NCBI GenBank assembly: GCA_048500275.1
Contig: JASNYI010000001.1
Location: forward strand, 310,001-374,000
Length of the DNA stretch: 64,000 nucleotides
From: UBA5066 sp048500275
GTDB taxonomy: Bacteria > Acidobacteriota > Thermoanaerobaculia > UBA5066
Direction of reading: 5' to 3'
The stretch's first letter is position 1; the number at the start of each line of letters is the position of its first letter. The notes below the pieces were generated by a model. The model saw nothing but the letters and a program-made list of their open reading frames with translations, searched no databases and was not told the origin of the DNA. Position numbers and translations under genes: made by a program. Below are positions 56,615-64,000 of the stretch, in pieces.

Positions 56615-58270
56615 GTGAAGCCGTCCCGCCGCGAGGCGATCGCCGCCCTCGCCGGGGTGCCGGCCCTCTCGGCCTTCCTCGCCGCGTGCCGGAAGGGCCC
56701 GGATCGACCTCCCTTCTCGGGCCAGATCGTCGGCGCCGACGTCCTGCGCGGGCACCGGATCCGGACCGGCGAGCTCCTCCCCCGCCCCGTGTCGCGGCGG
56801 GAGAGCGTCGGCGTCGCGATCCTCGGCGCGGGAATCTCCGGCCTCTCCGCCGCATGGGCCCTGGCCCGCGCCGGCTTCACCGACTTCCGGGTCTACGAGC
56901 TGGAGGACGAGCCGGGCGGGAACGCGCGCTCGGGCGCGAACGCCGTCTCGGCCTACCCCTGGGGCGCGCACTACGTCCCCGTCCCGGTCTACGGGAACCC
57001 GGCCCTCGAGGCACTCCTCTCGGAGGTCGGCGCCCTGACGGGCCGCACGCCCGAAGGCGAGCCCGAGTGGGCCGAAGAGATGCTCTGCGCCGAGCCGGAG
57101 GAGCGCCTCTTCTTCCGGGGCCTCTGGTACGAGGGGCTCTACCCGCGCGCCGGGGCCTCGAGGGAGGACCGCGAGGAGCTGGCCCGCTTCGAGCGGGAGA
57201 TGGTCCGCTTCGCCGCGCTGCGCGACGGGAAGGGGCGGCGCGCCTTTGCGATCCCCCGCCGGCGCTCCTCGGATGACGCCGAGTGGACCGCCCTCGACCG
57301 GATCTCTATGCGCGAGTGGCTGACGCGAAGCGGCTTTTCCGGCGCGCGCCTCTTCTGGTTCGCCGAGTACGCGACGCGCGACGACTTCGGCTCCTCTCTC
57401 GACGACACGTCGGCCTGGGCCGGAATCCACTACTTCTCTTCGCGGCTGCCCGGCACGTCGCCCGACGGTCCTTACGAGGAGCCCGCCTCGTTCCTGACCT
57501 GGCCCGAGGGAAACGGCCGGCTCGTGAAGCGCCTCGTCGAGGCAGCGGGCGGCCGGATCGTGACCGGCGCCGTCGCCTTCGACGTCCTCCCGACTCCGGG
57601 CGGCGCCACGGTCCGCCTCCTGGACGTCCCGCGAAACGCGGTGGTCGAGGTGACGGCCCGTCACGTCGTCTACGCCCTCCCCCGCTACACGGCCGCGAAG
57701 GTCCTCGCCCCGTGGCGCGAGAGCCCGCCCGCCTTCCTTCGGTCGTTCGAGTACGCGCCGTGGCTCGTCGCGAACCTCACCCTCTCCTCGCGCCCGTCCG
57801 ACCGGGGCTTTCCTCTCTGCTGGGACAACGTCCTCTACGACTCGCGCAGCCTCGGCTACGTCGTCGCGACGCACCAGACGGGACCCGAGCGCGGCCCGAC
57901 CGTCCTGACGTACTACCTCGTCTTCGCGGGCGAGGAGCCGCGCAAGGCGCGCGAGAAGCTCCTCTCGGCGACGTGGAGCGAGCTGGCCGAGGCCGCCCTC
58001 GCGGACCTCTCGCGGGCCCACCCCGACCTGCCGCCCCTCGTCACTCACGTCGACGTCTTCCTCTGGGGTCACGGGATGGCGCGCCCGCACCCGGGCTTCG
58101 TCTGGCACCCGGAGCGCGCGGCGCTCGAGCGGCCCCTCGGCCGCGTCCGCTTCGCCCACGCCGACGCCTCGGGGCTCCCTCTCTTCGAGGAGGCGCAGGA
58201 CGCCGGCGTGAGGGCGGCCGAGGCGATCCTCGCGGAAGACGGGGAGAGCTTCCGGTCGCTCCTCGCGTAG
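56615..58270 (+). CDS. Tat-exported FAD-dependent amine-oxidase-type lipoprotein
   Basis: A 551-residue flavoprotein starting with GTG. The N-terminus has a twin-arginine motif (SRREAIAAL) and lipobox FLAAC (Cys25), so a folded, cofactor-loaded enzyme is exported and anchored. The FAD dinucleotide fold starts at about residue 67 (AILGAGISGLSAAWALARAG) followed by VYELEDEPGGNARSGAN, and the amine-oxidase/phytoene-desaturase layout continues to FLTWPEGNGRLVKRLVEAAG, VYALPRYTAAKVL and the C-terminal HPGFVWHPERAAL. It is the last gene of the DUF4178-DUF350-SpeE cluster. With a spermidine synthase next door, a polyamine or its product is a plausible substrate, but this is inference. Confidence 0.85.
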   Translation: MKPSRREAIAALAGVPALSAFLAACRKGPDRPPFSGQIVGADVLRGHRIRTGELLPRPVSRRESVGVAILGAGISGLSAAWALARAGFTDFRVYELEDEPGGNARSGANAVSAYPWGAHYVPVPVYGNPALEALLSEVGALTGRTPEGEPEWAEEMLCAEPEERLFFRGLWYEGLYPRAGASREDREELARFEREMVRFAALRDGKGRRAFAIPRRRSSDDAEWTALDRISMREWLTRSGFSGARLFWFAEYATRDDFGSSLDDTSAWAGIHYFSSRLPGTSPDGPYEEPASFLTWPEGNGRLVKRLVEAAGGRIVTGAVAFDVLPTPGGATVRLLDVPRNAVVEVTARHVVYALPRYTAAKVLAPWRESPPAFLRSFEYAPWLVANLTLSSRPSDRGFPLCWDNVLYDSRSLGYVVATHQTGPERGPTVLTYYLVFAGEEPRKAREKLLSATWSELAEAALADLSRAHPDLPPLVTHVDVFLWGHGMARPHPGFVWHPERAALERPLGRVRFAHADASGLPLFEEAQDAGVRAAEAILAEDGESFRSLLA

Positions 58271-58284
58271 CGCGGGGGCTCTCG

Positions 58285-59571
58285 TCAGTCGTCGAGGAGC
58301 GGGCCCGGCGCCGCGGCAGGCCGGTCCACGGCCTCCTCGCCGATCGCCTTCTTCCCGAAGGCGAGGTTGAAGACCGGGAGGGCCGTGAGCGTCGTGACGA
58401 CGGCCATGACGACCATGATCGAGAAGAGGGTCGGCGTGATGACCCCCCGCTCGAGGCCGATGTTCAGGATGATCAGCTCCATGAGGCCCCGGGCGTTCAT
58501 CAGGGCTCCGATCCCCACCGCCTCGCGGTGCGGCTCGCCGCCGAGGCGCGCCGCGGCGTAGCAGGCGACCCCCTTGCCGAGCGTGGCCGCGAGGAGGACG
58601 AGGAGCGCGAGGCCCCACAGGGCGAGGGAGTTCACGAGGCCGATCCGCGTGTTGAGCCCCGAGTAGACGAAGAAGAGCGGCAGGAGGAGGTTCACCGTCA
58701 GGGGCTGGACCTGCTTCTCGATGCGCCTCGCGATCTCGCCGCGCGGCATCGCCGCGCCGAGGACGAACGCGCCGAAGACCGCGTAGATGCCGACCTTGTC
58801 GGTGTACCAGGCGGCGGCGGCGAGGAGCATGAGCGCGCCCGGCAGGGCGACGCTGTCGTAGGCCTGCCGCCGGTCGACCCAGGCCCCCGCCCGCGCGAGG
58901 AGGGGCTTCAGGACGAAGAACGCGAAGAGGGCGAACGCGACGCCGCCTCCGATCGCCCAGACCGCGATCGAGGCCTGCCCCGAGAAGCTCGCGAGGACGA
59001 CCGCCAGGATGCACCAGGCGGCCGCGTCGTCCGCCGAGCCGGCGGCGAGGGCGAGCGTCCCCATCGACGTCCCCGAGAGGCCCCGCTCGTAGATGATCCG
59101 CGCGAGCATCGGGAAGGCCGTGATCGACATCGCCGCGCCCATGAAGAGCGCCGCCTCGCCGGTCGAGACCCCCTCGGTGAAGAGCGTCGAGTCGCCGTGA
59201 AAGGCCCAGGCGATCGCCGCCCCGAGGGCGAAGGGCGTCAGGATGCCGGCCCACGAGACGGTCACCGCGCTCTTCGCCCGTTTCCTGAGGAGCGCCACGT
59301 CGAACTCGAGCCCGACGAGGAACATGTAGAGGACGAGGCCGAGCTGCGCGACGACGTAGATCACCGGCATCGCCGCCTTCGGGAAGAGCGTCTCCTGCAC
59401 CCCCGGCGCGATCCAGCCGAGGAGCGACGGGCCGAGGAGGACGCCCGCGATCATCTCCCCCACGACCTGCGGCTGCCCGAGGTAGCGCGCGAGGTAGCCG
59501 ACGAGCCGGCAGGCGAGGAGGATCGCCGCCAGCGCCAGGAAGAAGACGATCGTCAGCTCGTGGTTGGACAC
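58285..59571 (-). CDS. CPA2-family cation:proton antiporter (KefB-like)
   Basis: A 428-residue inner-membrane protein with 12-13 helices. Marks of the CPA2 family: LARYLGQPQVVGEMIAGVLL GPSLLG (here split), LVLYMFLVGLEFDVALLRKR, SITAFPMLARIIYERGLSG, the ion-site SADDAAAWCILAVVLAS and GALMNARGLMELIILNIGLE. The Asp pair in SADDAA is the ion-binding site. No TrkA-N domain follows, so it is the short form. It exchanges Na+ or K+ for H+. Start is GTG. It converges on the FAD enzyme gene with a 14-base gap. Confidence 0.9.
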   Translation of the reverse strand: MSNHELTIVFFLALAAILLACRLVGYLARYLGQPQVVGEMIAGVLLGPSLLGWIAPGVQETLFPKAAMPVIYVVAQLGLVLYMFLVGLEFDVALLRKRAKSAVTVSWAGILTPFALGAAIAWAFHGDSTLFTEGVSTGEAALFMGAAMSITAFPMLARIIYERGLSGTSMGTLALAAGSADDAAAWCILAVVLASFSGQASIAVWAIGGGVAFALFAFFVLKPLLARAGAWVDRRQAYDSVALPGALMLLAAAAWYTDKVGIYAVFGAFVLGAAMPRGEIARRIEKQVQPLTVNLLLPLFFVYSGLNTRIGLVNSLALWGLALLVLLAATLGKGVACYAAARLGGEPHREAVGIGALMNARGLMELIILNIGLERGVITPTLFSIMVVMAVVTTLTALPVFNLAFGKKAIGEEAVDRPAAAPGPLLDD

Positions 59572-59628
59572 TCGGCGCGGACTTTACCCGTATCGGCCGG
59601 ACGCCGCAGAGGCTCCAGGACGACCCGG

Positions 59629-62118
59629 CTACTCGAAGTACCCGGATACGTCGAGAACGACGTCGACGGTGCCTGCCGACCCGTTCCGGACGATCACCGT
59701 CCCCGACCCGTCCGCGGCCAGGAGCGTCACGGTGCCTGCGGCGCGCGTCCGGCCCGGTCCGAAGCTCACCGTCGACGTCAGCGGTGGGGTCGCCAGGTGG
59801 CCGGGGTAGACGCCCAGCTCTCCGGGCGCCTGCGGCGAGACGGCGGTGACGTTGAGGACCGCCGAGCTGGCCGACGGAGGAAGACCGCACTCTCCCGCCA
59901 CGACGAACGTCCGCGTCTCGAGCGCGGCGAGCGCTCCACCTTCGGTCCGCGTGTCCGCCAGCCGGCAGGGCACGACCGGGAAGAACGCCGCTCCGGCGAC
60001 GGAGAAGGACGCCGTCAGCTCGAGGTCCGCCGCCGGCGTCGTCACGACGTGCGTCTGCGCGCCGCCGTCCGACCACGAGGAGAAGACGAGCTTTCGACCG
60101 TCCGGCAGGACCTGGTTCGGCGCGGCGAGAGTGAGGTCCCAGCCCTCCCAGGAGACGAAGGAGGCGGGGCTCGTCACGGCTTCGCCGTTCACGGTCAGGC
60201 GCGCCTGGGAAGGAGACGTCGCGAGGAGGACGTCTCGCTTTCGGGGGTCGAGGTCGAGCCTCGCCCCGGGCGAGAGGAGCCCTCCGGAGTCTTCGGCGCG
60301 AAGGTGGACCTCGAGGAGGCTGTTCGTGGCGGCCGCCAGGTCTTCCGGCCCCGGGGCGACGAACGAGATCCCCGCACCGGAGCCCGCCACGAACGGGTGA
60401 GTGTGGTCGTCGTGCCGGAGAAGCACCGTCCAGTGGAGGCGTTCCGGCGGGATCGGCCCCTCGTCCGGATCGGTCCCGGAGCCGGTGAGCGCGACCAGCT
60501 CGCCGACTGCGAAGGCCGTTCCTGCCGCCGGCGGGTCGATCGTCGCCACCGGAGGGCGGTTACCGACCGAGATCGTCACGGCGGCGGGAGCGCTGAACGC
60601 GAGGTGCTGGTCGCGAGCCCGGAGAGTCGCCTCGAAGGTGCCGTTGACCTGGTAGGTCTTGTCGATCGTCGTCGAGGTCGTCTGCAGGACCGGACCTCCG
60701 TCTCCGAAGTCCCAGAAGAAGGTCAAGGCGTCTCCCGGGTCCGGGTCAGAGCTCCCTGCGGCCGACAACGTCACCGTGAGCGGTGCGAGCCCCGCGGTGG
60801 GCGTGGCGCCGGCGACCGCCGTGGGGGGCTGGTTGCCGCCAGGCGGGACGTGACGCAGCCTGCGGACCTGCCCGCCCCCGGCATACGTCGTGTAGTAGAG
60901 CGCCTGGCTGCTGCCGTAGGGTCCGAAGAGGAGCGAGGTCGCGCTCGAGCCTCCGAGACCCGAGGCGAACGCCGACGCGACCGATGGAGGCACCTGGGTG
61001 GCCGGCGCCCGGAAGATCGCCCCGCAGACGTAGTCCGCGAAGAGGTACGTGCCGTCGTATTCCGCCGGCCAGACGCCGTTCGGGACGAACGCGCCACCGG
61101 TGATCGACCGGCACCCCGAGACCGAGGTCCCCGGCACGACTTCCTCGTGGGCGTACTCGAGCCACGGGTCGACCATGCCGGGTGGGGTCGGGCTGCACGG
61201 CCCCGACGTGCTGTTGACTCGCGTCCCCTCCCGGCAGTTCCAGCCGAAATCGGCCCCGGCCTCGAGGAGGTCGATCTCCTCCCGGGCGTTCTGGCCCACG
61301 TCGTTCACGAAGAACCGCGTCCCCTCCGCGTTCGGGTCGAGAGCGAAGCGGAACGGGTTCCGGAAGCCCCAGGCGAAGGTCTCCCGGCACCGGTTCCCCG
61401 GCGTCGTCTCGCCCGTGACGTTGCAACGGGCCGTCCCCGCTCCCTGGAACGGGTTCGACGCGGGGATCCCGCCGTCTCGCGTGACGCGGAGGACCTTTCC
61501 GAGGAGGTGGAACTCCTCGCGCGAGGCGTCGTTGCTTCCTCCGCTCCCGCTGTCGCCGGCGTAGTCCGTCCCTCCGTCTCCCGTCGTCACGTAGAGGAAG
61601 CCGTCCCTGCCGAACCGGAGGTCTCCCGCATTGTGGTTCCCGCCGTAGGACCGGATCCCGTCGACGAGGACGACCTCCGTCCCCGGGTCGACGACGTTCG
61701 TCGGCGGGAGGACGAAGCGCGAGACGCGGTTGCGCGGACCGTGGCTCCCCGTCGCGCACGACCCGGTGGCGTTCCTCGTGTAGAACAGGTAGATGAAGCC
61801 GTTCTGGGCAAACGCGGGGTCGACGGCAACGCCGAGGAGCCCCCGCTCCGAGTTCGTGCAGATCTGCCCGGCGGAGAAGGAGAGGGCCGGGGTCGCGAGG
61901 AGCGTCTCGTCGGCCGTCACCACCCGGAGGCTCCCGCTCTGTCGCGTCACGAGGAGCCGCCCGTCCGGGGTGAACGCGAGAGCGGTGGGACCCCCGACGC
62001 TCGCGACCAGCTCGTCGACGAAGCCGGAGGGGATCACGGGCTGCGCCACGGCCGCCGTACCCACGACGTGCAGAAGCACCAGGAACGAGGCGGCTCCGGG
62101 CCAACGCCGAGCTTCCAT
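59629..62118 (-). CDS. Secreted PQQ-type glucose/sorbosone dehydrogenase with PKD and C-terminal adhesion-like domains
   Basis: An 829-residue protein starting behind AAAGGACG. Signal peptide about 1-26; six-bladed GSDH propeller (about 28-440: GGPTALAFTPDGRLLVTRQS, GLLGVAVDPAF, YGGNHNAGDLRFGRDGFLYV, TTGDGG, FAWGFRNPFRFALDP, FVNDVGQNAREEIDLLEAGA, DFGWNCREG). A PKD domain follows (about 445-540, ending near TIDKTYQVNGTFEATLRA), then a beta region with a GTDPDEG turn and a C-terminal domain opening FFPVVPCRLADTRTEGG and ending VDVVLDVSGYF. The GSDH core keeps the His and Asp-rich loops expected for PQQ and calcium. Several Cys pairs suggest disulfides. Sugar oxidation outside the cell is likely; the substrate is unknown. 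Confidence 0.9.
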   Translation of the reverse strand: MEARRWPGAASFLVLLHVVGTAAVAQPVIPSGFVDELVASVGGPTALAFTPDGRLLVTRQSGSLRVVTADETLLATPALSFSAGQICTNSERGLLGVAVDPAFAQNGFIYLFYTRNATGSCATGSHGPRNRVSRFVLPPTNVVDPGTEVVLVDGIRSYGGNHNAGDLRFGRDGFLYVTTGDGGTDYAGDSGSGGSNDASREEFHLLGKVLRVTRDGGIPASNPFQGAGTARCNVTGETTPGNRCRETFAWGFRNPFRFALDPNAEGTRFFVNDVGQNAREEIDLLEAGADFGWNCREGTRVNSTSGPCSPTPPGMVDPWLEYAHEEVVPGTSVSGCRSITGGAFVPNGVWPAEYDGTYLFADYVCGAIFRAPATQVPPSVASAFASGLGGSSATSLLFGPYGSSQALYYTTYAGGGQVRRLRHVPPGGNQPPTAVAGATPTAGLAPLTVTLSAAGSSDPDPGDALTFFWDFGDGGPVLQTTSTTIDKTYQVNGTFEATLRARDQHLAFSAPAAVTISVGNRPPVATIDPPAAGTAFAVGELVALTGSGTDPDEGPIPPERLHWTVLLRHDDHTHPFVAGSGAGISFVAPGPEDLAAATNSLLEVHLRAEDSGGLLSPGARLDLDPRKRDVLLATSPSQARLTVNGEAVTSPASFVSWEGWDLTLAAPNQVLPDGRKLVFSSWSDGGAQTHVVTTPAADLELTASFSVAGAAFFPVVPCRLADTRTEGGALAALETRTFVVAGECGLPPSASSAVLNVTAVSPQAPGELGVYPGHLATPPLTSTVSFGPGRTRAAGTVTLLAADGSGTVIVRNGSAGTVDVVLDVSGYFE

Positions 62119-62254
62119 CGGATCGTCCTTTCGGGCGGCTCCGTGGGCCGACGGCCTCCGCCTCCTGATGATACCCATTCGCACCTCGGCCCCGGGCACG
62201 TCCGGCCGGCGACGCCTGAGGGGCTTCCCACCCTCCCGTTAGACTCTGCCCTCC

Positions 62255-63349
62255 GTGACCGCCCCCGGCCCTTCTCCCTGGCTCTTCTCCCGCCGTGCCG
62301 ACCTCCTCCTCTTCGGCGGGCCGTTCCTCGTCTCGCTCCTCCTCCTCGCCTTCGGCGCCCGGACGGGCCACCTCGACGGCGACCTGCCGGTCGTCCTCTG
62401 GCTCGGCGTCGTCGTGGCGGTCGACGTGGCGCACGTCTGGTCGACGGGCTGGAGGGTTTACGCCGATCCGGAGGAGCTCCGGCGGCGCCCGGCCCTCTAT
62501 CTCGGAATTCCGGCGGCCGCGTACGCCGGAGGCGTCGTCCTCTACACGGCCGGCGACCTCGTCTTCTGGAGGGTCCTCGCCTACCTCGCGACGTTCCACT
62601 TCGTGCGCCAGCAGTACGGCTGGGTCGCGCTCTACCGCCGCAGGAGCGGCGAGAACGACGAGCCCGGCGCCCGCTGGGAGCGGCCCCTCGACGCGCTGGC
62701 GGTCTACGGGGCCACGGTCGCCCCGCTCCTCTACTGGCACGCGACGCTGCCGAAACTCTTCCACTGGCTGATCGCTGGGGACTACGCGGCCGGGCTGCCG
62801 CGCTGGACCGGCCCCGCGGCGCTCGCGACCTTCGGCGTCGTCTTCTTCCTCTGGCTCGCCAAGGAGACGCGGCGCCTCGCCACCGGCCGCGCCGTCTCCT
62901 GGGGAAAGGTCCTGGTCGTCGTGACGACGGCCCTCGCCTGGCACCTCGGGATCGTCGTTTTCGAGAGCGACTACGCCTTCGCCGTGACGAACGTCCTCGT
63001 CCACGGCGTCCCCTACTTCGGTCTCGTCTACCTCTCGCAGCGGAAGGCGGCCGAGACCCGGGCCGCGGCCGGCCGCCCCGCGGTCCTCGCCGACCTCGGC
63101 GCGAAGCACGCCGCGCTCTTCCTCGCGCCCCTCGTCGTCCTCGCGCTCCTCGAGGAGTGGGGCTGGGACCGCCTCGTGTGGCACGAGAACGGCGCGCTCT
63201 TCCCCGGAGCCGCGATCGACCCCGGACCGTTCCTCCTCACGCTCCTCGTCCCGCTCCTTGCCCTCCCCCAGGCAACGCACTATCTTCTGGACGCGTGGAT
63301 ATGGCGCGGCTTCAAACCTCAATCCCTCGAAGAGGATAGGGCCGCCTGA
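62255..63349 (+). CDS. Polytopic membrane protein of unknown function
   Basis: A 364-residue protein with about nine membrane helices. Notable segments are the Asp/His-rich helix VVVAVDVAHVWSTGWRVYAD, a second with FHFVRQQYGWVALYRR, and a late LLALPQATHYLLDAWIW RGF (split). The His residues in helices could bind metal or heme. The GTG start has TAGACT 9 nt upstream and no ribosome site. The last 31 bases overlap the 3' end of the integrase gene on the other strand, so the C-terminal residues RGFKPQSLEEDRAA may have been changed by integration. Confidence 0.75.
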   Translation: MTAPGPSPWLFSRRADLLLFGGPFLVSLLLLAFGARTGHLDGDLPVVLWLGVVVAVDVAHVWSTGWRVYADPEELRRRPALYLGIPAAAYAGGVVLYTAGDLVFWRVLAYLATFHFVRQQYGWVALYRRRSGENDEPGARWERPLDALAVYGATVAPLLYWHATLPKLFHWLIAGDYAAGLPRWTGPAALATFGVVFFLWLAKETRRLATGRAVSWGKVLVVVTTALAWHLGIVVFESDYAFAVTNVLVHGVPYFGLVYLSQRKAAETRAAAGRPAVLADLGAKHAALFLAPLVVLALLEEWGWDRLVWHENGALFPGAAIDPGPFLLTLLVPLLALPQATHYLLDAWIWRGFKPQSLEEDRAA

Positions 63350-64000
63350 GGCGCGTCGAGGTGGCGCCGAAGTGGCGCCTCACCCGACTTTTCCACAACG
63401 GCCACCCGGTCGACGGCCTCCTGAAGGTGGGCCGGGGAGAGGTGGGCGTAGCGGAACGTCATCGTGACGTTCGAGTGCCCGAGGAGCTCCGCGATCGTCC
63501 GAAGGGGCGTGCCGTCGATCGCGAGCCAGGAGGCGAAGGTGTGCCGGATCGAATGGACGGAGAGCCCCTGTCGCGTCCCAGCGCGCTTCGCCGCGCGGTA
63601 GAAGCGGCGCTTGACCTCGTGATCGGGCCAGGGCGACCCGTCCGCCTTCCGGAAGACGGACGCCCCCGGCGTGCCCCGCGGTAGCGCCTCGAGCACTTCG
63701 GCGAGCGCGGCGCTCATTCGCTGCGTCTTCAGCCGGCCTCCGACCTTCCGCATGGTGAAGGTCAGCTTCCGGCCCGGGAGGTCTACGTCCGCCCAGGTGA
63801 GGGAGAGGACCTCGTTCAGGCGAGAGCCCGTGTAGAGCAGCGCGCGGAAGACGGGGCGGACGTCGCTCTCGACGGCGACGAGGAAGGCGCGCCATTCCTC
63901 CGGCGCGAAGAAGTCGACCCGGCCGCGCTCTTCGGGAAGACGCGTGAAGCCTCCCACCGGGAGGGGGTCACGGTCGATCCACCCCCACGCGATCGCCTTC
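63319..64000 (-). CDS. Tyrosine recombinase/integrase, 5' end outside the window
   Basis: The C-terminal catalytic domain of a phage-type integrase; the frame is open through base 64000. All catalytic residues are visible: Arg in YTGSRLNEVLSLTW, the beta-hairpin Lys in MRKVGGRLKTQRM, HSIRHTF (His-x-x-Arg), LGHSNVTMTF (His) and the nucleophile Tyr in FRYAHLSP. The enzyme cuts and rejoins DNA at att sites. It points leftwards and its stop lies inside the end of the membrane gene at 62255-63349, so the attachment site is probably near 63300-63360. The remaining element should lie to the right, outside the window. Confidence 0.9.
   Translation of the reverse strand, partial: KAIAWGWIDRDPLPVGGFTRLPEERGRVDFFAPEEWRAFLVAVESDVRPVFRALLYTGSRLNEVLSLTWADVDLPGRKLTFTMRKVGGRLKTQRMSAALAEVLEALPRGTPGASVFRKADGSPWPDHEVKRRFYRAAKRAGTRQGLSVHSIRHTFASWLAIDGTPLRTIAELLGHSNVTMTFRYAHLSPAHLQEAVDRVAVVEKSGEAPLRRHLDAPQAALSSSRD

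Noticed and set aside
57283..63339. A plus-strand open frame of about 2,000 codons
   Set aside because: It runs antisense to the antiporter and sugar dehydrogenase and is Arg/Pro-rich without domains; such frames are expected opposite GC-rich genes.

Overview
The window is uniformly GC-rich (about 70% by eye). Genes are tightly packed with GTGA/ATGA stop-start overlaps, GTG starts are frequent and codons end in G or C. Outer-membrane proteins (two TonB-dependent receptors, two patatin-Omp85 fusions, a TraF-like barrel), lipoproteins and Tat/Sec signals indicate a Gram-negative cell envelope. The Oar-type TonB receptor, DUF4136 lipoproteins, class D sortase remnant, sugar dehydrogenase with a PKD domain, two PPK2 enzymes and a Ser/Thr kinase-receiver fusion fit an Acidobacteriota genome, perhaps Thermoanaerobaculia. 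That placement is inference; no rRNA or marker gene is present. No tRNA, rRNA or CRISPR array was seen.

1-9.2 kb: an MscS channel (cut by the left edge) and a DUF4136 lipoprotein flank two damaged minus-strand genes, one of them a broken sortase. The same MscS-DUF4136 pair recurs intact at 6.9-9.1 kb. Between the pairs lie two coupled exported proteins, a Gly/Tyr lipoprotein, an exported two-domain VOC protein, a PPK2 and a small exported protein. 9.2-11.4 kb: first patatin-Omp85 protein. 11.5-15.0 kb: a TPP riboswitch followed by a TonB receptor, a PnuC/PnuT permease and a NadR-like kinase, read as a thiamin salvage operon. 15.1-21.0 kb: an exported HAD-fold protein with lost catalytic residues, TerC, a second PPK2, a DRG-like GTPase and a Gcr-type membrane protein.

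21.0-27.6 kb: an accessory-looking stretch with a perfect 25-bp inverted repeat, IS-end-like direct repeats, a 55-codon zinc-ribbon gene behind a consensus promoter, a GntR regulator, an Oar-like receptor, cyanophycinase and a CapA-like protein. A degenerate copy of the inverted repeat sits across the cyanophycinase-CapA junction and supplies one gene's stop and the other's start. 27.6-36.0 kb (minus): a four-gene operon (YfcC transporter, M14 carboxypeptidase, MenC/NSAR-type enolase, M28 peptidase), then a sigma-54 regulator coupled to a bile-acid:sodium-type symporter. 36.2-48.3 kb: STAS protein, sulfatase, second patatin-Omp85, membrane and barrel proteins, lipoprotein hydrolase, a lone HydE, class I aldolase and an SSS symporter.

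48.4-52.7 kb: a signalling run (Ser/Thr kinase-receiver fusion, sensor without a kinase domain, histidine kinase). 52.7-58.3 kb: a compact cluster DUF4178 - 56-residue membrane protein - DUF350 - membrane spermidine synthase - Tat-type FAD oxidoreductase; this is the best candidate for a poorly described multi-gene system. 58.3-64 kb: CPA2 antiporter, sugar dehydrogenase, a membrane protein and a tyrosine recombinase cut by the right edge, which suggests that a mobile element begins there. Many genes lacking a Shine-Dalgarno carry a TANNNT box 6-12 nt before the start codon, which points to leaderless transcripts.
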